NCBI GenBank assembly: GCA_963752225.1
Contig: CAVVXS010000009.1
Coordinates: 310,001-374,000, forward strand
DNA length: 64,000 bases
Direction of reading: 5' to 3'
DNA from: JBBROS01 sp963752225
Lineage (GTDB): Bacteria; Pseudomonadota; Alphaproteobacteria; Acetobacterales; Acetobacteraceae
Shown: positions 35,907-45,100 of the stretch, piece by piece
Layout of the letters: each line of letters starts with the position of its first letter
Numbering within the stretch: position 1 is the stretch's first letter
Position numbers and translations under genes: made by a program
The notes under the pieces: generated by a model
Databases searched by the model: none
What the model was told of the DNA's origin: nothing
Seen by the model: the letters and a program-made list of their open reading frames with translations, nothing else

Positions 35907-36350
35907 ATGCCCGCACAGCAACATCGAAACGACCACGTCAGCCGCCGCCAGGCGGGTTTCACCCTGCTCGAGATCCTAGTGGTGATCGCGATCCTGGGCC
36001 TGCTGATCGGCCTCGTCGCGCCGGCGGCGCTGCGCCAGCTCGGCGGCGCCCGGGTGTCCGTCGCCCGGCAATCGATCGAGCGGCTTGCCTCCGTGCTCGA
36101 TCTCTACAAGCTCGACGTCGGGTCCTATCCGACCACCGACCAAGGCTTGGCGGCGCTGAACGCCAAGCCGTCCAACGTCGCGACCTGGAACGGACCCTAC
36201 CTCAAGGGCGACGGCGCGGCGCTCGATCCGTGGAGCCGCCCCTATACCTACCAAAGCCCCGGTCGCAACGGCCGCGAGTTCGACCTGTGCTCGCGCGGGC
36301 CGAACGGCAACGGCACCGATGACGGTTCGGGCCTGATCTGCAACAAGTAA
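35907..36350 (+). CDS. gspG: Type II secretion major pseudopilin GspG
   Basis: 147 residues. A 17-residue prepilin leader ends in Gly with cleavage before Phe18 (AGFTLLEILVVIAILGLL) and the conserved Glu at mature position 5 (Glu22). The globular part carries the GspG markers LDLYKLDVGSYPTTDQGLAAL and PYLKGDGAALDPWSRPYTYQSPG, ending with the SRGPNGNGTDDG calcium loop. Major pseudopilins form the piston-like fibre of type II secretion. No other gsp gene is within view, so this copy is isolated from a type II operon. Confidence 0.93.
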   Translation: MPAQQHRNDHVSRRQAGFTLLEILVVIAILGLLIGLVAPAALRQLGGARVSVARQSIERLASVLDLYKLDVGSYPTTDQGLAALNAKPSNVATWNGPYLKGDGAALDPWSRPYTYQSPGRNGREFDLCSRGPNGNGTDDGSGLICNK

Positions 36351-36367
36351 CCGACAGGAGACCGGTC

Positions 36368-36703
36368 ATGCGCCGCCCCGCCCTCACCGCTGCGTTGCTG
36401 CTGGCCGCCGTCGTGCCGGCGGCGGCCGGAACCGACCTGCCGACGCCGGTCTGCGCCCAGTCGGAGGTGCTGCAGCTCGTGCGCGAACAACTTCAGCACG
36501 CCGGCCAGCCGGGCGTGCTCGAAGCCGACAGCGTCGGCCAAGTCGCAAGCGGGCGGGACAACCTCGTCTACTGCGCCGTCCGCATCCACACCGTCGCCTA
36601 CGATACGCCCCGGGCCGGACCGCTGCCGATCGACGTGGTCAGCGTCTACCAATACGCGCTGGAGTTGCGGCGCAACGGAGTGTTCCTGCTGCCGCGGCGG
36701 TAA
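36368..36703 (+). CDS. Small exported protein of unknown function
   Basis: 111 residues beginning 17 nt after gspG, with GGAG 8 nt before the ATG, so probably co-transcribed with it. A clear signal peptide (MRRPALTAALLLAAVVPAAAG) precedes a short domain with two cysteines (about 29 and 69). The sequence ELRRNGVFLLPRR closes the chain. I do not recognise the family. The Cys pair and export suggest a disulphide-bonded periplasmic or secreted protein, possibly working with the pseudopilin. Confidence 0.75.
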   Translation: MRRPALTAALLLAAVVPAAAGTDLPTPVCAQSEVLQLVREQLQHAGQPGVLEADSVGQVASGRDNLVYCAVRIHTVAYDTPRAGPLPIDVVSVYQYALELRRNGVFLLPRR

Positions 36704-36718
36704 CGCGGCTCGTCTCGA

Positions 36719-37294
36719 TCAGCTCGGCGGGGAGGCAGTGGCCGGCCCGGGCAGCGCCCCGGCGCCGGGCTTCACCGACCCGTCCGGCTGCGGCACCGCG
36801 ACCGGCGCCACGATCACCGGGGCGACCCCGTCCCGGCCGTCGAGCCCGATCTGCTGCGCGGTGGACTTGGTGAGGTCGATGGTGCGGCCATCCACATAGG
36901 GTCCGCGATCCTCGACCGTGACCTCGGCGGTCTTGCCGGTCTCGAGGTTGGTCACCTTGGCGACCGTTCCCAGCGGCAACGTCTTGCTCGCCGCCGCCTT
37001 GCCGGAATGGTTGAACCGGTGACCGTCGGCCATCTTCTTGCCCTGGAACGAGGGCGCGTAGAACGACGCCTTTCCTGCCTGCTTGCGGCCGCTATGGTCC
37101 TCGACGACCCGGCGTCCGTGCACCGGCGCCAGCGGCGGCTTGCGCGCTTGCGTCCGGGCCTCGGCCTGCACCTGGGGATTGTTCAGATCGAACGGCACCT
37201 GGCCCAGATGCTCGTCCGTGGCGGCCTGGGCCGAAACAGCGGCTGCGGCGGTGACGACGAGAACGGCAGCGGCAGCGATACTACGACAGTTCAT
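36719..37294 (-). CDS. rlpA: RlpA-like septal ring lytic transglycosylase
   Basis: 191 residues from ATG 37294, which has AAGGA 6 nt upstream; an ATG six codons earlier is less well placed. Signal peptide MNCRSIAAAAVLVVTAAAAVSAQA. The double-psi beta-barrel carries GKASFYAPSFQGKKMADG, LPLGTVAKVTNLETGK and VEDRGPYVDGRTIDLTKSTAQQIG, the full RlpA signature including the catalytic Asp in EDRGP. There is no C-terminal SPOR domain; instead the chain ends with a Pro/Val-rich tail. It cleaves or binds denuded glycan strands in the periplasm. It converges with the small exported protein gene. Confidence 0.9.
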   Translation of the reverse strand: MNCRSIAAAAVLVVTAAAAVSAQAATDEHLGQVPFDLNNPQVQAEARTQARKPPLAPVHGRRVVEDHSGRKQAGKASFYAPSFQGKKMADGHRFNHSGKAAASKTLPLGTVAKVTNLETGKTAEVTVEDRGPYVDGRTIDLTKSTAQQIGLDGRDGVAPVIVAPVAVPQPDGSVKPGAGALPGPATASPPS

Positions 37295-37453
37295 CGCGCG
37301 GTCCTTCTGCATGGATCATAATTTTCGTCTCGGAAACAGATCGGTATCTCGAAAACGAGCGGCGACCGATGCAGACGCTTGACCGGCAAGCCGGTTTCAT
37401 GAACCTGCAATCCTGTTCCGAGTCGCTGGCCGCGCGTGGCCGGTTTGCCGCGG

Positions 37454-38589
37454 TCAGCCGCCGTCGAGCGTAGCCAGCAGGCCGGCGAGCAAACGCCCGC
37501 GGGTCACGAGACTGTCGACCAGCAGGTGCTCCTCGAGCGTATGGCCGCCCGCGCCGAGCACGCCCAACCCGTCGAGCGTGGGCACGCCCATCGCCCCGGT
37601 GAAGTTCCCGTCCGACCCGCCGCCGGCGCTGCGATGCGGCAGCGGGATGCCGATCCGCCCGGCAATGGCGTCCGCCCGGGCGTGGAGTGCCAAGGTGCGC
37701 GCATCCGGCTCCCACACCGGCCGGGTCACGGTCTGGTTGACGGTGAACCGCACCCCGTCCTCCGTCCCGGCAAGCGCCAGCATGCGTTCGACGCCGCGGT
37801 CGAGGTCGGCCTGGCGCTTGGCCATGCTGAGCACCTGGGCGGTGCAGGTCGTGGCGACGCAGTTGACCCACTCGCCACCGCGGATCACGCCGACCGAGAA
37901 GGTGCAATCCTCGGTGGTCATGTCGTCGATCGCCAGGATGCGCCGGGCCATGGCGCGGATCGCCGAGCGGCCCTCGGCCAGGCGGGCGCCGGCGTGCGAC
38001 GGGCGGCCGGTGGTCTCGATGGCGAAGCGGGCGATGGCGTAACGGCCGGTCGTGACCTCGTGGCCCGGGCCGCCGGGCTCCGGCACCAGCACGGCGGCAT
38101 GCCGGGCCGCCTCCGCCTCGATCAGGTCGCGGGTGGAGGGCGAGCCGACCTCCTCGTCGCTCGTGAACAGGATCGTCAGCGGCAGCGGCGTCTCGATCCC
38201 AGCGGCGGCGACGTGGCGAATGGCCTCGAGCAGAAGGAAATTGCCGCCCTTCATATCGTAGATGCCCGGGCCGTAGCAGCGATCGCCGTCACGCCGCCAC
38301 GGCAATGCGGCGAGCGTGCCGACCGGATGCACCGTGTCCATGTGCCCCAGCAGCAGCAGGCCCGGCACGCCGGCCCGCTTGTGCGGCAACGTCGCGCGGA
38401 TGCAGTCGCCGTAACCCATGCGGCCGGGGATGCGCTCCACCCGCGCGCCCATTACGGCGAGGTCGCGGCTGGCCAGGTCCATCATGCGGTTGACCGCGGC
38501 CGCGTCGTGGGTCGGGCTTTCGCACTCTAGCCAGGGGCGGAGCGCGCCCAGCACGCGTCCGCGTCGAACGGAAGCTGCGTCGGGTCCAT
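37454..38589 (-). CDS. M20 family metallopeptidase (glutamate carboxypeptidase-like), possible N-terminal frameshift near 38555
   Basis: About 378 residues. Metal-binding motifs: GHMDTVHP, the Asp in YDMKGG, SDEEVGS with the general base Glu, and the late HTLEEH His. The core frame starts at about GTG 38554. In another frame, ATG 38589 gives MDPTQLPFDADA, which fits the usual family opening that precedes VLGALRPWLECESPTHD; joining them needs one inserted base near 38555. Either GTG 38554 is a true short start or the gene has a one-base deletion. It is the last gene of the seven-gene catabolic operon, 5 nt after the amidohydrolase. An internal VPEPGG is part of the fold, not a sorting signal. 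Confidence 0.82.
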
Positions 38590-38594
38590 CGGCG

Positions 38595-39821
38595 TCAGTG
38601 GAGCTTGTTCTGGAAGAAGCGGCCGCCACGCATGATCGCGGCCATCCGCTCCGGCTGCTGCAGCACGCCGAGGTCGCGGAACGGGTCGGCGTCCACCACC
38701 AGCAGGTCGGCAAAGCTGCCCGGCGCCAGCACGCCGATCTGGCCCTCCATGCGGCACAGCTTGGCCGCGATGAGCGTGGCCGAGCGCAGGATCTCGGGCA
38801 CCGGCAGCACCCGGGCCAGCAGCTCGAACTCCATCGCCTGGTAGTGGTGCAGGCCGCCGAGCAGGTCGGAGCCATATGCCATCGGCAGACCGGCGCTTTG
38901 CATGATGTCGAGCGATTCGAGCCCGGCGGTGCGCACCGTCTCGATCTTGGCAATGCTTTCCGGGCTCAACCCGAGCTGCTTGCCGTCACGCGCGAGGCCC
39001 TCATAGGCGACCAGGGTGGGACAGGCGATCGCGCCCTGTTTCGCCGCCAAGGCCGCCGTCTCCGCCTGGACCAGGTTGCAGTGCTCGAGCGAGTGGACGC
39101 CGCACTCGACGGCGCGGCGGATGGCCCGGTCGGTGTAGAGGTGCGCGGCGACGTAGGTGCCGGCGTTGTCGGCCTCCTCCACCGCGGCCTCGATCTCGGC
39201 GCGGGAGTAGCCGAGCGCGTGGATCGGGTCGTTGGGCGAGGCAACGCCGCCATTGGCCATCAGCTTGATGAACTGCGCGCCGGCCTTGATCTCCTCCCGG
39301 CAGGCCCGGCGGAGATTGTCGACGCCGTCCACCAGCCGGCCGAGCGAGCCGACCCGGTGGCCGAAATCCGGCCGGTCGTCGGAGCGGGCACGGCTGTCGG
39401 AATGCCCGCCGGTCTGGCCCAGCGCCTTGCCGCACACCACCAGGCGCGGACCGTCGATCAGCCCCTCCTCGACCGCCATCGTCAGCCCGTAATCGGCCCC
39501 GCCCAGGTCGCGCACGGTGGTGAAACCGCGCATCAGCATGCCGTTCATCACCCGAGCGGTGCGCAGCGAGGCCAGCGAATTGTAGTTCATCGCGTTGACG
39601 CCGACCGCGATCACCGCCGAGGTGACATGCACATGGGCGTCGACCAGGCCCGGCATCAGCGTCTTGCCGCCGAGGTCGATGCGGGTGCCGGCGGCCGACG
39701 CGATCGGCCGGGCCGAGACCTCGCGCACCCGGTCATCCTCGACCAGCACCTCCATGCCGTCGAGCAGCGCATCGTGGGTGGGGTCGAGCAGGCGGCCACC
39801 GGTGAACAGGAACGATGCCAT
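38595..39821 (-). CDS. Amidohydrolase family protein (imidazolonepropionase/prolidase-like)
   Basis: 408 residues. The metal-dependent amidohydrolase barrel shows DAHVHV, the Lys in FIKLMANGG, and the later His/Asp ligands (AAHLYTD, SLEHCNL, YGSDLLGG). C-terminal ILRSATLIAAKLCRMEGQIGVLAPGSFADLLVVD is typical of cytosolic amidohydrolases that act on Xaa-Pro dipeptides or related cyclic amides. AAGGAGAC lies before the ATG. It sits between the permease (12 nt upstream) and the M20 peptidase, suggesting hydrolysis of the imported amide compound. Confidence 0.9.
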   Translation of the reverse strand: MASFLFTGGRLLDPTHDALLDGMEVLVEDDRVREVSARPIASAAGTRIDLGGKTLMPGLVDAHVHVTSAVIAVGVNAMNYNSLASLRTARVMNGMLMRGFTTVRDLGGADYGLTMAVEEGLIDGPRLVVCGKALGQTGGHSDSRARSDDRPDFGHRVGSLGRLVDGVDNLRRACREEIKAGAQFIKLMANGGVASPNDPIHALGYSRAEIEAAVEEADNAGTYVAAHLYTDRAIRRAVECGVHSLEHCNLVQAETAALAAKQGAIACPTLVAYEGLARDGKQLGLSPESIAKIETVRTAGLESLDIMQSAGLPMAYGSDLLGGLHHYQAMEFELLARVLPVPEILRSATLIAAKLCRMEGQIGVLAPGSFADLLVVDADPFRDLGVLQQPERMAAIMRGGRFFQNKLH

Positions 39822-39833
39822 GACGGGTCTCCT

Positions 39834-40715
39834 TCAGACGCGATAGCGGCGGGGGATCAGGACGTTGGCGGAAAACGTCAGCAGCAGCGTGGTGCCCATC
39901 AGGATGAACGCGAGCGCCGCCGCGAACGGCCAGTTGTTGTTGGTGCCGAACTCCCAATAAAGCAGCGGCGCCATCATGTGGAATCGCGGACCGCCCAGCA
40001 GCACCGGGGTCGCGTAGGCGTTCATGCTGAGGATGAAGCAGAGGATTCCGGCGACGCCGACGCCAGGCAGAGCAAGCGGCCAGATCACCCGCCAGAACGC
40101 CCGCGCGGGCGCGGCCCCCATGCCCTGCGCTGCTTCCTCGAGCCGTGTGTCGATCCCTTCGAACACGCTTTGCGTCGTGAGGATCAGGTAGGGCAGGTTG
40201 AACGAAACGATCCCGATCACCACGGCCGCCGGGGTGAACATCAGATCGAGCCGGCCGCCGGTGGTGTGCCGGGCGAGCTGATCGAGCACGCCGTCGCGGG
40301 CGAACACGATCATCCAGCCAACCGTGCGCACCGTGCTGCCGATGAACAGCGGCAACACGACGGCCAGCATCAGCGCGCCCTTCCAACGCGACTGCATTCG
40401 CGCGATCCACCAGGAGAGCGGCAGGCCGAACAGCAGGCAGAGCGCGGTGGTCGCGACCGCGACGCCGACCGTGGTGCGCATGACGCTGCCGTAGAACGGG
40501 TCGGTGAAGAAGCGGACGAAATTCTCCGGCGTGACGGCGTCCACCATCAGCTCGGTCGGGCTGTATCGGTTGAGGCTGTAGCGCGCCATCAGCAGCAGCG
40601 GCGCGCCGAGCATCAGCACGACGACAAGGCTGGCGGGGGCCAGAAAGCTGGCCGCCGCCATCCCGTCCCGGCGTGCGGCGGCGCTCAACTGTGCTGGATC
40701 GTCTTCTTCCACCAA
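39834..40715 (-). CDS. ABC transporter permease, PotB-like
   Basis: 293 residues, six membrane segments, with the inner-membrane coupling motif EEAAQGMGAAPARAFWRVIWPLALPG (EAA loop). It resembles the permease of spermidine/putrescine-type importers (FFTDPFYGSVMRTTVGVAVATT). Its start overlaps the binding-protein gene by about 30 nt, and its stop is 12 nt from the amidohydrolase start. Confidence 0.9.
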   Translation of the reverse strand: MVEEDDPAQLSAAARRDGMAAASFLAPASLVVVLMLGAPLLLMARYSLNRYSPTELMVDAVTPENFVRFFTDPFYGSVMRTTVGVAVATTALCLLFGLPLSWWIARMQSRWKGALMLAVVLPLFIGSTVRTVGWMIVFARDGVLDQLARHTTGGRLDLMFTPAAVVIGIVSFNLPYLILTTQSVFEGIDTRLEEAAQGMGAAPARAFWRVIWPLALPGVGVAGILCFILSMNAYATPVLLGGPRFHMMAPLLYWEFGTNNNWPFAAALAFILMGTTLLLTFSANVLIPRRYRV

Positions 40716-41734
40716 TCCGCCATCTCCGGCGAAATCTTGGTGGTGTAGGCGTAATCAGGCGCGACCAGCTTCAGATCGTCCGGCAAGGCGAGCTGTTCGG
40801 CGACCTTGCCGCTCAGCGGCGCGTTCTCCACGGTCGGCAGGTAGCCCATCTTCTGGGCAAAGCCGCGCTGCGCGTCAGGCTCCAGCATGGCATTCAGATA
40901 CTTGTAGGCGCCGTCCTTGTTGGGCGCGTTCTTCGGCACGACCATGCCGGACACGTAAAGGATGCAGCCTTCCTTGGGAAACGACGCCTTCACCGGGATA
41001 TCGGCGTTCTGCCACATGTTGACCCGCGCCAGCCACATCAGCCCGGCGTCCAGTTCGCCGGTCTTGTACGGCGGCCCGGCCGCGTCGGTCGAGGGATAGA
41101 GCCGCAAGCCGTTCTCGTTCAGCTTCAGCATCAGCGCCTTGGCCTGGTCCATGTCGCTGGCGCCGCCCGACGTGGCCAGGGAGGCGGCCAGCATTGCGTA
41201 GAAGAAGTTGCCGTCGGGAAAGCCGATCTTGCCCTTGAACCGGGGGTCCAGCAGGTCGGTGAGCGTGGTCGGCGGCGTCGGCACCCGTTCTGGATTATAC
41301 GCGATCACCTGCGGGCTGTAGATGTGCGGGGCGTAGGTGGGCGTGCGCAGTTTCGGGTTCAGGTGCACGATGTTGGGCACCTTCTCCGGCGTCAGCTCCT
41401 CGATCAGCCCCATCTCGGCAAGCTGGTAGCCGACCACCGCCTGCACGCAGGCAACGTCGAGCGCGCCGCGCGGCAGCCTCCGCTGCGCTTGCAGCTTGGC
41501 CAGGCGCGGCGGCTCGTCGGCGATGTCGGGCACCACCTCGATGCCTTGCTTGGCGAGGAACGGCTGCTCGACGTTCTCGTCCAGCAGCCGGCGGTAATCG
41601 CCGCCCCAACTGCCGACCACCACCTGGCTGTCGGCGGCGCGGGCGGCGCTGCCGATGACCGCGGGGGCGGCCAGCCCGGCGGCGCCTGCCAGCAGCAGGC
41701 GCCGCGACAGCTTCGGTTCGGGGGCGTCACGCAT
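40685..41734 (-). CDS. Extracellular solute-binding protein, PotD-like, Tat-exported
   Basis: 349 residues from ATG 41734, overlapping the ATPase stop by 8 nt. Tat signal LSRRLLLAGAAGLAAPAVIG with cleavage after ARA. The body is a spermidine/putrescine (SBP_bac_8-like) binding protein: VVVGSWGGDYRRLL, YSPQVIAYNPERVP, TDLLDPRFKGKIGFPDGNF and NAPNKDGAYKYLNAMLEPDAQ. Ligand is unknown; the flanking peptidases suggest an amino-acid conjugate rather than a polyamine. Confidence 0.92.
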   Translation of the reverse strand: MRDAPEPKLSRRLLLAGAAGLAAPAVIGSAARAADSQVVVGSWGGDYRRLLDENVEQPFLAKQGIEVVPDIADEPPRLAKLQAQRRLPRGALDVACVQAVVGYQLAEMGLIEELTPEKVPNIVHLNPKLRTPTYAPHIYSPQVIAYNPERVPTPPTTLTDLLDPRFKGKIGFPDGNFFYAMLAASLATSGGASDMDQAKALMLKLNENGLRLYPSTDAAGPPYKTGELDAGLMWLARVNMWQNADIPVKASFPKEGCILYVSGMVVPKNAPNKDGAYKYLNAMLEPDAQRGFAQKMGYLPTVENAPLSGKVAEQLALPDDLKLVAPDYAYTTKISPEMADWWKKTIQHS

Positions 41735-42860
41735 GGTTCTCGACCTTCTCGCCGGAGGGTTGGGGGTGGAGGATGGAAGTGGCGGCAACCGGCTTCCCGG
41801 CGCCATCGAACAGGCGTTCGCTTTCGGGCGGCCAACACAACGCGACCGCCTCGCCGACTTGCAGCCGCGGGACGGCGGCGACGCCGGACGAGGCGCCGCT
41901 GACCACCACCCGCAGCGCATCGCCGAGATGGACGACGTGCTCCATGACCGCGCCCAGGTAGGTCGCGAGCTCGACCCGGCCGACGGCGCGTTCGTGCCGG
42001 TGGCCGCCGGGGGCGGCCAGCTCGATCCGCTCCGGGCGCACCGCGAGTGTCGCCGGCCCGGCAACGCCATAGCGCGCCGCCAGCCTGACCTCGCCGCCGT
42101 CGATACCAAGCCGCGCGCCGTCGCGCAGCGTGCCGGCGACGAGGTTGCTGTGGCCGATGAAGCCGGCCACGAACGGCGATGCCGGCCGCTCGTACAAGTC
42201 CTCCTGCCGTCCGACCTGCTCGACCCTTCCGTCGCGCATCACCACCAGCCGGTCGGCCATCGCCATCGCCTCGTCCTGATCGTGCGTGACCATGACCGTG
42301 GTGATGGCGCTGTCCCGCTGCAGCAGCCGCATCTCCCGCGCCACGTCCTGCCGCAAGGCGGCGTCGAGGTTGGACAGCGGCTCGTCCAGCAGGAGCAGGC
42401 GCGGGTGGATCGCGAGCGCACGGGCGATCGCCACCCGCTGCTGCTGCCCGCCCGAAAGCTGCCGCGGCAGCCGGTCGGCGAACGGCTCGAGCTTCACCAG
42501 CCGCAGCATCTCCGCCACGCGCGCGGCCCGCTCGGCTTTCGGCGCGTTGCGCATCTCGAGGCCGAACGCCACGTTGCGGGCGACGCTGAGGTGCGGGAAC
42601 AGGGCGTAGGATTGGAACACGATGCCCATCTCGCGCCGATACGGCGGCAGGCGCGTCACGTCCTCCCCATCGAGCGCGATGCTGCCGGCACTCGGTTCGA
42701 CGAAGCCCGCGACCATGCGCAACGTCGTGGTCTTGCCGCAACCGGATGGCCCGAGCAGCACCAGCAGTTCGCCCGGTGCCACGTCGAGGCTTATTCTGTC
42801 GACCGCCAAATGGGTGCCGTAGCGCCGGGTCAGCCCGCGCAAGGCGAGCGCCGCGCTCAT
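41727..42860 (-). CDS. ABC transporter ATP-binding protein, PotA-like
   Basis: 377 residues. Walker A GPSGCGKTT (37-45), Q-loop FQSYALFPHL, signature LSGGQQQR and Walker B LLLLDEPLSNLD, then the switch His in VTHDQDEAM. A C-terminal TOBE domain (LAVRPERIELA) marks it as a PotA/MalK-type subunit. The start ATG overlaps the stop of the PotC-like permease as ATGA. Confidence 0.93.
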   Translation of the reverse strand: MSAALALRGLTRRYGTHLAVDRISLDVAPGELLVLLGPSGCGKTTTLRMVAGFVEPSAGSIALDGEDVTRLPPYRREMGIVFQSYALFPHLSVARNVAFGLEMRNAPKAERAARVAEMLRLVKLEPFADRLPRQLSGGQQQRVAIARALAIHPRLLLLDEPLSNLDAALRQDVAREMRLLQRDSAITTVMVTHDQDEAMAMADRLVVMRDGRVEQVGRQEDLYERPASPFVAGFIGHSNLVAGTLRDGARLGIDGGEVRLAARYGVAGPATLAVRPERIELAAPGGHRHERAVGRVELATYLGAVMEHVVHLGDALRVVVSGASSGVAAVPRLQVGEAVALCWPPESERLFDGAGKPVAATSILHPQPSGEKVENHA

Positions 42861-43714
42861 CGCAGCACCTGCGCCAGCCGCACGAAGCGGTCGAGCGCCA
42901 CCAGCGCCGCGCCGACCAGGACCATCTGCACGACCGCGACCGCCGCGACCAAGGGGTCGATGCGGTATATCAGGTATTGCAGCACCGCGTTCGGCAGCGT
43001 GTTCATGCCGGGACCGACCAGAAAAATTGTCATCTCGAGGTTCTCGAACGAGATGATGAATGCAAACAGCGCGCCGGCGACGATGCCGGGCCGCATTGCC
43101 GGCAAGGTGACGCGCCAGATCACCGACCAGGGACGCGCGCCGAGGCTCGCGGCCGCCTCTTCGGCAGAACGGTCGTGGTTGGCGAGGCCGGCCAGGCAGA
43201 GCCGCACCACCCATGGTGTCGTGATCAGCACGTGCGCCGCGATCAGCATCGGCAGCGAGCCGCTGAGCGGCGCGCCGGTGTTCTCCTCAACCCAGACGGC
43301 GAAGACGTAGATGCCGAGGCCGAGCGCGACCCCCGGGACGGTCAGCGGCGACAGCAGCATCGTGCTGACGAGGCTCCGGCCGCGGAAGCGGTAGCGGCTG
43401 AGGCCGATCCCGGCCGGCACGCCGGCCAGCAGCGCGCAAGCCGTCGCGACCAGGGCGATCTTGACGCTGGTCCAGATCGGCCCGGCGAACTTGCCGACGA
43501 TCTGCCCATACCAAGCCAAGGTATAGCCGCGCGGCGGGAAGGCGAGGATCGCCTCGTCGAACACGCTCAGGAACAACGTCAGCAGCAGCGGCAGCAGAAC
43601 GAGCGCGGCGCCGATCACCAGCAACGCCCACCCGGCCCATTGCGCCACCCGTTCGGCGGTCGCGCCGGGGGGCGCGGTGCGGAAGCGCGCGGCGGGGAGG
43701 GTTGCGGCGTCCAC
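42857..43714 (-). CDS. ABC transporter permease, PotC-like
   Basis: 285 residues with six membrane segments and the EAA loop SAEEAAASLGARPWSVIWRVTLPAMRPG. FRGRSLVSTMLLSPLTVPGVALGLGIY is typical of PotC partners. It starts 3 nt after the M24 peptidase stop and overlaps the ATPase start by 4 nt. Confidence 0.92.
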   Translation of the reverse strand: MDAATLPAARFRTAPPGATAERVAQWAGWALLVIGAALVLLPLLLTLFLSVFDEAILAFPPRGYTLAWYGQIVGKFAGPIWTSVKIALVATACALLAGVPAGIGLSRYRFRGRSLVSTMLLSPLTVPGVALGLGIYVFAVWVEENTGAPLSGSLPMLIAAHVLITTPWVVRLCLAGLANHDRSAEEAAASLGARPWSVIWRVTLPAMRPGIVAGALFAFIISFENLEMTIFLVGPGMNTLPNAVLQYLIYRIDPLVAAVAVVQMVLVGAALVALDRFVRLAQVLR

Positions 43715-43717
43715 CCG

Positions 43718-44932
43718 CTACCCGGCCTCGTAGCCGAACGGGTCGTCGACCGAGTGGCAGGGCCGGGTAAACCAGCGCGGCCCTTCTTCCGTCATATAGA
43801 TGATGTCCTCCAGCCGGACGCCGAACTCGCCGTAGATGCAGATCATCGGCTCGTCGGAGAAGCACATGCCGGGCACGAGCGGCGTCTTGTTGCCGCGCAC
43901 CATGAACGCCTCCTCGTGAACGTCCATGCCGATGCCGTGGCCGGTGCGGTGCGGCAGGCCGGGCACCTTGTAGCCGGGGCCGAACCCTGCCGCCTCGATC
44001 ACCGCGCGGGCGCCGCGGTCAACCGCCTCGCATGGCGCGCCGAGCACCGCGGCATCGAACGCAGCCTGCTGCGCCCGCTGCTCGAGGGTCCAGATCTCGC
44101 GTTGCCGCGGCGTCGGCTCGCCGAACACGAAGGTGCGGGTCATGTCGGAGCGGTAGCCGTGCACGAAGCCGCCGATGTCGATCAGCACCATGTCGCCCTC
44201 CTGCAGCGTCTGCGGATAGGGCACGCCGTGCGGATAGGCGGTGGCCTCGCCGAACTGCACGCCGCTGCCCGGCGTCGCGGCGCCGAGCTTCAGATGCGCC
44301 TGGTCGACGAAGGCTTTCACCTCGAGCGTGGTCATGCCCGGCGCCAGGGCGCGCGCGGCGGCCTTGTGCACGAGGAGCGTGATGTCGTTGGCGCGCTGCA
44401 TCAGCGCGATCTCGGCCGCGGACTTCACCTGGCGGCAGGCGGCGGTGATGGAGGCGGCGCTGGCGAAGCCGAGGCTGTTGCCGGCCTTCCGCAGTCCGTC
44501 CACGGTGAAGAATGGCGTCGCCGGGTCGATCGCGACGGTGCCGCTTTCATAGCCTTTGCTGCGGACGGTTTCGATCACCAGCGCGGTCGGGTCCTCGTGC
44601 TCCTCCCAGCAGCGGATGTCGTCGCCGAAGCGCAGGTAGGCGCGCGTCTTGGGTTCCTCGAAGGCCGGGCTCAGATAGGCGACCTCACCCTCGGCCGGGA
44701 TGATGGCGCCATGCAGCCGCTCGGTCAGCTTGAGGCCGATACCGGTGAAGTAGGCGAGGTTGGTCGAGGTGTCCAAGTAGAGCGCCTGCACCCCCTGCTC
44801 GCGCATGAGACGCTGCGCTTTCTCGACGCGCTGGCGCAGCTCGGTTTCGCCGATCGGCTCGACCCCGTCCAGCATGGGTGACATGCCGGCCAACTCCGCC
44901 GCGAAACTCGAACCACCCACGCCGATCGTCAT
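43718..44932 (-). CDS. M24 family metallopeptidase (Xaa-Pro peptidase-like)
   Basis: 404 residues. Creatinase N-terminal domain (about 30-165) then the pita-bread fold with all metal ligands visible: Asp in VLIDIGG, Asp in RSDMTRTF, His in PHRTGHGIGMDVHE, Glu in FSDEPM and Glu in VRLEDI. It hydrolyses Xaa-Pro or creatine-like amides in the cytosol. It is the first gene of the ABC operon; the 168-nt region upstream should hold the promoter. Together with the M20 peptidase and amidohydrolase it points to use of proline-containing peptides or related amides. Confidence 0.93.
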   Translation of the reverse strand: MTIGVGGSSFAAELAGMSPMLDGVEPIGETELRQRVEKAQRLMREQGVQALYLDTSTNLAYFTGIGLKLTERLHGAIIPAEGEVAYLSPAFEEPKTRAYLRFGDDIRCWEEHEDPTALVIETVRSKGYESGTVAIDPATPFFTVDGLRKAGNSLGFASAASITAACRQVKSAAEIALMQRANDITLLVHKAAARALAPGMTTLEVKAFVDQAHLKLGAATPGSGVQFGEATAYPHGVPYPQTLQEGDMVLIDIGGFVHGYRSDMTRTFVFGEPTPRQREIWTLEQRAQQAAFDAAVLGAPCEAVDRGARAVIEAAGFGPGYKVPGLPHRTGHGIGMDVHEEAFMVRGNKTPLVPGMCFSDEPMICIYGEFGVRLEDIIYMTEEGPRWFTRPCHSVDDPFGYEAG

Positions 44933-45100
44933 TCCGCCCCGCCGATACCTGGCGTTCCATGAACCGGCATCGGAGCGCGAGCGTCAAGCGGTTTGGACCC
45001 GCGCCACCGGCTGTGCCGCACTCGTGCGTCCGACGCCGAGCGCCGGACTTGAGTGGGGGCGGCGGCGACCCGAACCGGCAGCGGCCGCGACCGTCGCGGT

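Noticed and set aside
38050..38110. VPEP motif in the M20 peptidase as a possible PEP-CTERM signal
   Set aside because: It is internal, not C-terminal, has no following membrane helix and Arg cluster, and lies in the catalytic fold.
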